The translations under genes and the position numbers were made by a program. From assembly GCA_963855995.1 (NCBI GenBank), contig OY979716.1, positions 84,878,542-84,942,541 on the forward strand: 64,000 nt of DNA, read 5' to 3'. The notes beneath the pieces were generated by a model. That model was not told the DNA's origin, did no database searches, and worked only from the letters and a program-made list of their open reading frames with translations. Of the stretch, positions 56,666 through 64,000 are shown one piece after another. How positions within the stretch are numbered: the first letter of the stretch is position 1; every line of letters begins with the position of its first letter. This stretch comes from Muricea muricata (taxonomy: Eukaryota > Cnidaria > Anthozoa > Malacalcyonacea > Plexauridae).

Positions 56666-59600
56666 TTAATACCCGTAAGGTAATGTTTTGTAATTGTCTT
56701 TGATGGTACGTTTGTTATAAACAACACGATAGTCTTTCTTCATGCGTTTGGTCTGAATTTCTTTCGTTTGTGTATTTCGCGTGATTCTGAACGGGATATC
56801 CACCGACACTTGCCCGTCACACCGCATTCTGCCCGTAAGAACACCAGCGCGCAAATCACTTCAAAATTGACTTTTTGCGCGCCGTACAATCAAAGGTGAT
56901 CCCACGTAGTTTGACTTCGGTTTTTCCGGTATTGGTTTTGTAACAGTAATTCTTCGGTCCGCCCGACGGAAATACCGTGATGTGTTCGCCTCTTGATTCA
57001 TCGGTCAGGTCGCCAGTATAGTTACCCAATCGAGGCTCAGTTTGGCCGGGTTGAATGAGATAAATCGCCGCGTCGGTATCATAGTACAACACGCGTTTTT
57101 GTAGCATGTCGAGCTCTTCGTAGAGTTGTAATCGAGCATACGCCGTGGTTATCGCGGCAATGAACACATTGGTTTTGGGATCAGGGTAAACGAACTCGTC
57201 GCCAAACTCGTATCGGATTTCCATGATTTCATCACCCACGAGATCGGCATCGAGCGCGGTGATTTCGTGGAACGTCAAGTAGTCAAAAAACAGTTGAGGA
57301 TCGTCAATCTGTTCGGTCTTGACCATTTTCGATCGTTGCGCAAATTTACCCCAAAATGAGTTCAGCATGAGTTTAGCCAATGCAGGTAATCCCGCGTTGT
57401 AAACAATTTTGGTCGGATCCAATTGAATGCCTTAATTTTGCAAAATATCATTGACGTACCATTGCTTCCAGCTTGGTCTTGGCGAACGTGTCAATATATT
57501 CTTTGAACAAGGTATCGGTTTTCTGCGGGAATTGCCACACTTCATGCAATTGGATGATCCGATAGCCTTTCTCCAAAGCTTTCATCACTTCAACACTGCA
57601 CCACGTTCCTTGAATAGCTCTTTCGGCATCGGAATGTGTGCACGGGGCCTGATTGCTGGTATCTGCACACGTTTTGCAGAAGGCGAACATCAACTTGTCT
57701 TGAGCATGATACGGACGAACGGGATGTAATAAACCGCGAGGTGGTAATACCGTGCATTTGATCAATCCGAAATAGTTGGAAACGTCTTCGTGAAAATTTT
57801 CGGTAATAATTTCTGGGTGACCTGTACGTGCGGCTATGGACCGGTTGACGTGAAGGTATGGGCTGGTAAAGTCCACGTACCGGATTTGCTCGTCTCCTTG
57901 ACAAAGATGGTACAAATTCGCGGCGTTGGTTCGCCACCGTACAAACCATCACGTGGCTCTAACAGGTCGGCAATATGGTAATGATCGAAGTAATATTTCA
58001 TGTCTTCGTCGTTATTCAATTCCCCGTTGACGTCGCATTTCCATATTTCCACGACGTTGTAGCCTTGACCTCTCAAGTACTCGATCTTTTCCACGGTAGA
58101 ATAATGGAGTTCCTGCGTGGTTTTACCATTGACCGGGTTCACGATATCGCGAGCGTAACATTTTGGGCATCCGTGCCAGAAACAGCCGTAGACTTCGTGG
58201 GCCGTGTGCGTTTCTTGGTGGTAACCGTCGAGCAAATAGAGACCAACACGTTTCTCACCACCGTTACGTGCGTGTTGGATATAAGTTTCGTTCTTTTTGG
58301 CCGTGTACGAGAGCCATTTATGGGCAAACAACGATTGTTTGTTCTAGGGGCAATATCCCAACGGTGGAATGATTACTATCGTATTTTTTGGGAGGTAGTT
58401 AGTGCGATACACGAGATGACAGGCCGGCGCAATAGTGAGTGTTGTAAACGGATCGATATCTGTGACGTTATAAAACAGTTCGCGAAATTCTAGGCAACAC
58501 CGTCGGGGAATATCGACATCGGAACGACAGTACGTTACGACCTCTTCTTGGAAGTTGAACACATTTGCTTTCTTCCTTTGACGTGTGCCATGCCAAGAAC
58601 GTTTCTCTGTCTTTTGGATTCATCCCGTTTGAGCTATAGTAGGGCGTAGCTGGAATAGGGCCGATATAGTCCTCGTTTTCTTTCTTGTTAAAGAGGTGAG
58701 GAAAGTAACCTTTAGCAAGTTCTTCAATCCCAAAAGTTTTCGGGAAGTTGGCGAGTTTCATGGAATGCAATTGAGCGAGTCCACGAACCGGATGTTAAAC
58801 ATGTCCACCGTCAAACTAAGAACTTTAGCACCAGGCATGATGACATCGCACTTTACCCCGTGTTCACGTAAATACGGACAAAGGACAAAGTAACTACCAT
58901 AGCCTTGGAAATTATGAGCCATGACCGTACAGTTGGCATGTTCCGTCGTGAACAACCATTTGCTGAACTCGTTCCGAGTATTGTCGCCTTGGAAAATCCA
59001 TTCCTCGTCAGCGTCGTTTTGTACAATACATAAATTTGCGTTCGTGGTTCCCGTTTTCCTGACGGCACTTAAAGTCAAAGAACAATAGTTCTTGCAACGA
59101 CTCTTCAACTGCTTCGTCTTCGGGTTCTCGTTGTCGACATTCCGCATCGAAGAAGGCCGAAACGTCGTACCCGTTTTCTGGCACTTCTTCCTTTTCTACA
59201 GGACCTGTTTTTTTCTTTTGTCTCGGGGTTGAATAAAACACCGATGACTTTCGGCTCCCACGAACTTACCACAGATCTAGCACTTTGTCAGTCCGCATCG
59301 ATGTTTTTGGTGCAGTTGTTTACATCGGTCGACGACTTTCTTGCACTTCGTACATTTCACTAGACTTTGGCAAACGGATCGGGCATCGCCTCTAGATTGT
59401 TTATGTTGCTCATAACACTGTTGGCTCTTGAACAACCGATGACAATCTTTACAACTCACTCATGACACTTCAAAGCACTCGGAAGGAAACCCACAGCACT
59501 TGCAGTCGTTCGGACACCGATGGTCTTCTTGATTGTTGTAAGCCTTTTTGCGTGCGTGACAATAATAACTGTGGACCAAAAAAACAGGCATCTTGGTGAT

Positions 59601-60638
59601 GACGTCATAATGGTAGTTGTGCATGTACAAGTAAATCCTCTGGTCTTTCTCTGGGCCAGCATAGATGATTTTATTGCCGTATTCTTTGGACACGATACTG
59701 ATCTGATAATCGGTAAGGTACGCTTGAAATAGTTTGGCTTGCTCGGGTCCAGACGCACCAAGAGGCACGCCGGCGCTTTGGTGGAGTTCTTGTGCCAAAC
59801 GCGTTTGCATAGGATTGAGGTAATCTCGTATTCGACGGTCTTGTGGATCGTTATCAACCTTGGCCTTGGCCACTGCGAGGGCTCGCGCCATACATAAATC
59901 ATCATTATTCTGGATACGGACGATCGATGTTTTCTTTTTTAGATGTTTTTCTAGATTGATTTCACTTCGGTTATTGCCTTTACCACCAGATGGCATACTA
60001 ACATGAATAACATTGACGTCGACCGTGTCATAAAGTCTGAATTCCTGGTTGGATTGAATAACCCGTTGGAACTCAGCAAGAATCCGTTCCGTAGTTAACC
60101 GTTCAGGTGACATGAACGGAAATGTAATAGGGTATTCCAACCGATTGGAGTGAATTAAAACACGTTCTTGGTCTTGTGGTGGAACGCCGCCGATCGTCTC
60201 GTCCAGAATTTGTTGAAATATATGGTGTAGTCTTTTGTGCAAATTGGTAAGTTCAGCATCGGGAAGGGTATTTGTGAATCGGACACGATAATTCATCCCG
60301 GTCGTCCTAAACTTTTTAATGTTCACTTGGGTGACGCTCTCAATGTTAAACGGTTTTTCATCATCTTGGCCACGACCGATTTGGACAGGTTCATCATCAT
60401 CACCGTCCAGCATTTTATCATAAGATCTTTTCTCCCCCCGGTTCAGTTGCAATGCATCATTCATTTGGACAGGCTCATCACCATCCAACATTTCATCATA
60501 CGACCTCTTTTCCCCACGGTTAGCCTGTAGTATAACTTCATCGTTATTCCATCCAACTAAAACCGTTCGCGTTCTTCCAGCGTCCAAGTATCGGAAATAT
60601 CGGGCACCAATCCCATCCGCTCGTTCTCCATTCTCCAT
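56666..60638 (-). pseudogene. Polinton protein-primed DNA polymerase B, broken
   Basis: The N-terminal frame is intact for 392 codons (59460-60638; two repeated QxNRGEKRSYDxMLDGD units, then MNYRVRF). The cysteine-rich CPNDCKCCGF, CKDCHRLF and CTKCKKVVDR clusters follow. The exonuclease region (59147-58350) has FFDFKCRQENGNHE, HNFQGYGSYFVL and YCRSDVDIPRRC. The polymerase region has VDFTSPYLHVN (motif A), LMLNSFWGKFAQR (motif B) and YYDTDAAIY (motif C). The C-terminus is MKKDYRVVYNKRTIKDNYKT then LPYGY (56666). At least six frameshifts are needed. Length (about 1,320 codons) fits the family. Confidence 0.92.
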
Positions 60639-60985
60639 TCCGCTATAAGTTGAAAAATTGCCATTTGCCTTTTAAACACAAGTCGTTGCTCCTGCTCAGT
60701 CAATAGTGACCTATAGCATGGCGATAAACGGCAACGGCAACGTGACCCGGAAGTAAAACTAAACTGCCGGTAACAACGTGCGCATGCGTAGAATTTGAAA
60801 TCTGCCGTCGCCTTTTACACGCCGACGTGAAAGAGCGTGTTTTGGGGTTGTCTGAAAATGTGAGTATGTATTTCTGTATTTCTTCTCAAATTTATCCGCT
60901 AAGGGAACTAAAATATTAAATATATCTACTAATAACTTTTATAAAGTTTGTGTAAGTGTTACTTTCTATATTTGTTAGTTTGAAC
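60639..60985. other. Junction of Polinton and Harbinger DNA
   Basis: This holds the upstream region of the polymerase gene and the left edge of the Harbinger element. TAGTGACCTATAGCATGGCG at about 60706 is loosely like the Harbinger-type end TAGGGAGTTTTGGCAGCGAC seen at 49682, so the left terminus may lie there. No Polinton terminal repeat was found. A CpG-rich GTGCGCATGCG patch at about 60778 may be the promoter of the Myb-like gene. Confidence 0.4.
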
Positions 60986-62349
60986 ATGGCTGTCGAGACG
61001 AAGAAGAAGAACACGTAAGTACAACACTCCATATATACGAATTATACAACTAACATCTAGCTCGAAAGTTATCCATAAATGCAACCTATGTTAAGAAAGA
61101 CACGAAGAGCTTGTTAAATTTGTGTATAAATCCAAATTACGTTCATAAATACTGGTTTAATAAGTATTTGAGAAATTAAATGGCTATGGCAACTGGTCAT
61201 GATGGTTTTTAGGCTGCACAGTTTCAAAGAGTTGAATAGTATTAGGAGATCGTAAATGTGGCTTTGCTTTTTATGAATTTACAGTTTTTTGATAACTAAT
61301 AATCCTTTTTGTTACACTTTGGTAATCTAGTATATCTTTAAAAAATTGTAAGTACTGACACATACTTGGCAAGATTCCCAAAAGGTGCCAACAAGTCATG
61401 GCTTATTAGTTATCAAATATTTGTGAAATCAAGCTATGCATGATTATATCTTCTTCTAAAATTTCAGTCCTCAAATGGAATGGACAAGGGATCATGACAT
61501 CTTGTTGCTTAGGGAAATGCTAGCTTCTGATATATATATTACACCACAAAAAAGGAAGCCCTGACAGAGGAAGAATTTGGGATGAGATAGCAGACACCCT
61601 AAATGCAACAAAAGATCTTGTCTTTCGAGTAAAGAAAAAGAGAGGAGTTCGAGATAGATGGAATCTACTAAAGAACAAGTTTAAAAAGAATAGACGGGAG
61701 GAAGAAACTGCCAGCGGTATTGAGGTGGATGATCAGGACGAAAAAGATATATTACTGGATGAACTGACTGATCAAAAGGAAGCAATAAAAGCAAACACTG
61801 GGAGCAAAGATGATGTGGAGAAAGCTGCTGCAGAAGATGTAAGAAACAAAGCCCTGGAAAGATTGGGAAAAACTACAAAGAGAAAAAAAATGATGGTAAT
61901 GATGCAACCAAGAAAACCAAAACAAGAAGAAGTTCAGAAGATGCTTTGACCTTTTTAAGTTTGCAAATTTAGATTTATATGGACTTTTATATTGACATTT
62001 ATATTGACTGTTATATATTTATATAGATTTTTATCTTAAAGTGTAATTCCATATTTAAGACCTCGTGTAAACTAGCGTGAGCTAACAGAGGTTCTTTTAA
62101 TAAATACAAATACAAATACAAATACAAATACAAATACAAAAAGAGAGAGCTGAGCAAGAGCTAGAACTACGAAAACAAGACCAACAGATACAACAGCAAG
62201 CTCAACAACAACAAGAACAACAGCAGCAACAGATGATGCAAATGGTCAGAGCTCAGAATGAGCAAATGCAATTACTCCAACAACAACAGATTCAACAGAA
62301 CCAAGCTTTAATGGTACTACTGCAAAATGTTATTACAAATCAACCATAA
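60986..62349 (+). pseudogene. Harbinger Myb/SANT-like accessory protein, broken
   Basis: Exon 1 (60986-61014) encodes MAVETKKKN and ends at AACAC|gtaag. Exon 2 starts after tttcag at 61468: PQMEWTRDHDILLLREMLAS. A one-base shift near 61550 leads to DRGRIWDEIADTLNAT and KKRGVRDRWNLLKNKFKKN. These form a tryptophan-spaced SANT/trihelix-like domain. Downstream a shifted frame gives RRSSEDALTFL. A LINE tail interrupts (61958-62140), then a glutamine-rich coiled coil RAEQELELRKQDQQIQQQAQ follows and the frame ends at the TAA at 62347. In known Harbingers this protein binds the transposon ends and carries the transposase to the nucleus. Confidence 0.85.
61958..62140 (+). mobile_element. LINE 3' end with (AAATAC)n tail
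   Basis: About 140 bp of AT-rich DNA ends in seven AAATAC units (62102-62144), the kind of tandem tail left by CR1/RTE-type LINEs. It splits the Myb-like frame between TFL and ERAEQE, and the family sequence reads across without it. It is a strongly 5'-truncated insertion. Confidence 0.65.
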
Positions 62350-62801
62350 CTACAGTTTTAACAATTATGTGTTTTCTACATTAGACACGTTTGTTGAGTC
62401 TAAGGTAACTGGAGTTGTTTCAATTATATTAAACAGTAAGGTTAAAACAGTTTGTAATAAGGGTTTGTTAATGATGTCAACAAAGTAATAAATAAAGACT
62501 AGTGCGCAGAGCTATTCTCTTCTTTCCAAAGAATGCTATAGATTGTGTAGAAAAATTTCTTAAAAATTTATTCTTTTCATATCAAAATGAGCATGCTCTT
62601 GAGAAATGCTACCTCACAAATAACTCACAACCAGTACTTTAGAGTATTTTAAGAAGGGTTTACTCTCTGCCTTTCTAACATTAATCTTGTAAGATTTTCG
62701 TTATTAAGAGATATTAATAAAGAGTTCACATTAGAGAGCATGTTGTCATTAGTCTTGGTATTGTTCATAGGCTGTCTTGCAATTACGTTTTCTCAGTCAG
62801 T
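62350..62801. other. Convergent intergenic space of Harbinger element
   Basis: This is AT-rich DNA between the two converging Harbinger genes, with possible polyadenylation signals for each (AATAAATAAAG at about 62488 on plus). No coding sequence. Confidence 0.55.
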
Positions 62802-63986
62802 TCATTGAAAGTACTCTTCCAATGTTGGTGGGTCAAGTTCAAAGTATTCTGAGGTTTTCATATAGGCAGGTAATGCCATTCCTAAGCAAGGCACACACCA
62901 CATACATTTTACCCACACTACTTAAACCAATTTTCAGATTCTTTTTATAATCTGTAAATTTGAACGAATTTGCTATGTCTCCAAATTGCCATTCCACTGC
63001 AATTCGTACTTGTCTCATCGACCTGTTATATTCCTGCATGAGTGGTCTAAGTCATACTTCTCGAAATGGGGTCTGAAGGTGGATGCGAAAGGGATACGCC
63101 AAATCACCATATATACACATAGGCTGCCCTGTAGGTGAGTAAGCATGATTTTGCACATCTTGTAGAAGTCCTGATTGAGCAAGGATCCCTGCATCATGCC
63201 TTCCACCTTCTGTTAAGAGATTTACAGTATGCTCAATAAGACTTTCAAAGCTCATTTCTTTTTTGAATTGCATATGCTACAGACACATTTATGCTTAACA
63301 AGGAAATGTAAACTTACCAGTCGGCCCGAAGAGGTGACCAATTAAACCATTACGTAAGGCGATGGACTGAAATTTTAGAGCGTGCACCCTTTTATGTCCG
63401 TTATATACCGATCTTTGGTGTTCTTCAGGTCGACAAATTGGTCAGACTCTTCCGTCCACAAAACCAAAACAATTATTTAGTGGGGCGCCCTTTTCTTGCT
63501 TATGGCGTCGGCATAACTTTGCAGAGCAACAGGATTTAAGAAAGTCTCATTCCACTCAGGTATAAGATGTCCATGGGTATCAAATAAATAATTGATGAGA
63601 CGATTTGTTATAAGACTGATAACTGAGACTGGCTTTCGACCAAACCAAGGTATGATGTCGCTGTATTGGCAAGGGTAGCAAACACGTCTTAGAAGCATGC
63701 ATAAGCCTTCCATACCATCACAAATACTTCTCTGTTCCAGTTTAAAACTCGCTGGTATCCTGAGAGCCTCTCGAAGACGAGGTAAATCTTGCTTTAACAC
63801 ACGAAACTCAGCCTTACATTCGGCCTCTGGTACATCGTCGAGCGAAAAAGCAGGATAAGTATCGTAGGAAAAATCAGGGTTATTTGACTTGCACGAATCG
63901 TACAGGAGGAGAAATTCCGTATCCGAAATAAATTTATTACAGTGTGCAAGTAAAAGCAATTCTCGCAAATCTCTAAACGAAGACAT
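62802..63986 (-). pseudogene. Harbinger DDE transposase, broken
   Basis: It starts MSSFRDLRELLLLAHCNKFI (63986) and stays open to 63477. It then has CFGFVDGRV-stop-PICRP (first Asp; arginine codon turned to TGA), KRVHALKFQSIALRNGLIGH, GGRHDAGILAQSGLLQD, YGDLAYPFRIHLQTPF (second Asp; family YGDPAYP), RIAVEWQFGDI (Glu) and, after a shift, EYFELDPPTLEEYFQ at the end (62802). All three catalytic acidic residues survive. One stop and two or three shifts disable it. Similar to HARBI1-type transposases. Confidence 0.9.
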
Positions 63987-64000
63987 ATATTTTAATCGGA

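Larger units (their letters stand above)
60706..64000. mobile_element. PIF/Harbinger transposon (partial, runs off window)
   Basis: It carries a Myb/SANT-like gene on the plus strand (60986-62349) and a DDE transposase on the minus strand (62802-63986), in convergent orientation. This is the standard two-gene layout of animal Harbinger elements. The left end is uncertain and the right end is outside the window. Both genes are damaged. Confidence 0.85.

Noticed and set aside
57451..60530. Several plus-strand frames of 60-170 codons
   Set aside because: They are antisense shadows of the polymerase B coding sequence.

Overview
The window is animal nuclear DNA. It has spliced host exons with GT/AG junctions, an AT-rich sequence, and dense layers of DNA transposons and retrotransposons: hAT, Kolobok, PIF/Harbinger, Tc1/mariner-like, Polinton, Ty3/Gypsy, BEL/Pao, DIRS and non-LTR. 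This mixture resembles a cnidarian such as an anthozoan. That placement is an inference from repeat content only. I see no rRNA gene, no clear functional tRNA gene and no CRISPR array.

Positions 1-26,427 hold the middle of one host gene on the minus strand, an SLC5 sodium:solute symporter of the SMCT/SMVT (SLC5A8/A12/A6) type. Seven exons can be placed by homology and splice sites, and all their phases agree. In transcript order they are 26360-26427, 23822-23973, 17650-17790, 13310-13439, 12645-12733, 9231-9343 and 1806-1879. The introns are full of mobile DNA: a BEL/Pao fragment split by a 1.7-kb hAT-type element, a 2.7-kb foldback element with its own nested hAT MITE, a DIRS fragment, two copies of a 203-bp hAT MITE, a Gypsy element with 170-185-bp LTRs, another BEL fragment and tRNA-derived SINE sequence.

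Positions 27,000-40,200 are almost entirely mobile DNA: a decayed hAT transposase gene of ZNF862/KIAA1586 type, a second LTR retrotransposon (30411-34581, TTCGT target duplication), and a large inverted-repeat element (about 35,955-40,190) that carries a hAT MITE and a 1.5-kb TIR element.

Positions about 40,300-60,640 are a decayed Polinton (Maverick). I recognise protein-primed DNA polymerase B, the FtsK/HerA-like packaging ATPase, the double-jelly-roll major capsid protein and several small conserved Polinton proteins. Every gene is damaged. The genes are also interrupted: one small gene by a 4.2-kb Kolobok transposon (TTAA duplication), the ATPase by two elements, and the capsid gene by an internally deleted LINE that itself contains a hAT MITE. 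Integrase, protease and penton genes were not found. The Kolobok element encodes a THAP-type transposase and, on the opposite strand, a spliced gene whose product resembles the cytoplasmic ballast domain of P2X7 receptors. That is the most interesting coding feature here.

Positions about 60,700-64,000 are a PIF/Harbinger transposon with its Myb/SANT-like accessory gene (plus strand) and DDE transposase (minus strand). Both are damaged, and the element runs off the window.

In functional terms the window holds part of one membrane-transporter gene plus a stratified record of insertions. Target duplications and interrupted reading frames give their relative order: the Polinton is older than the Kolobok, LINE and MITE insertions inside it. 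I saw no intact autonomous element.
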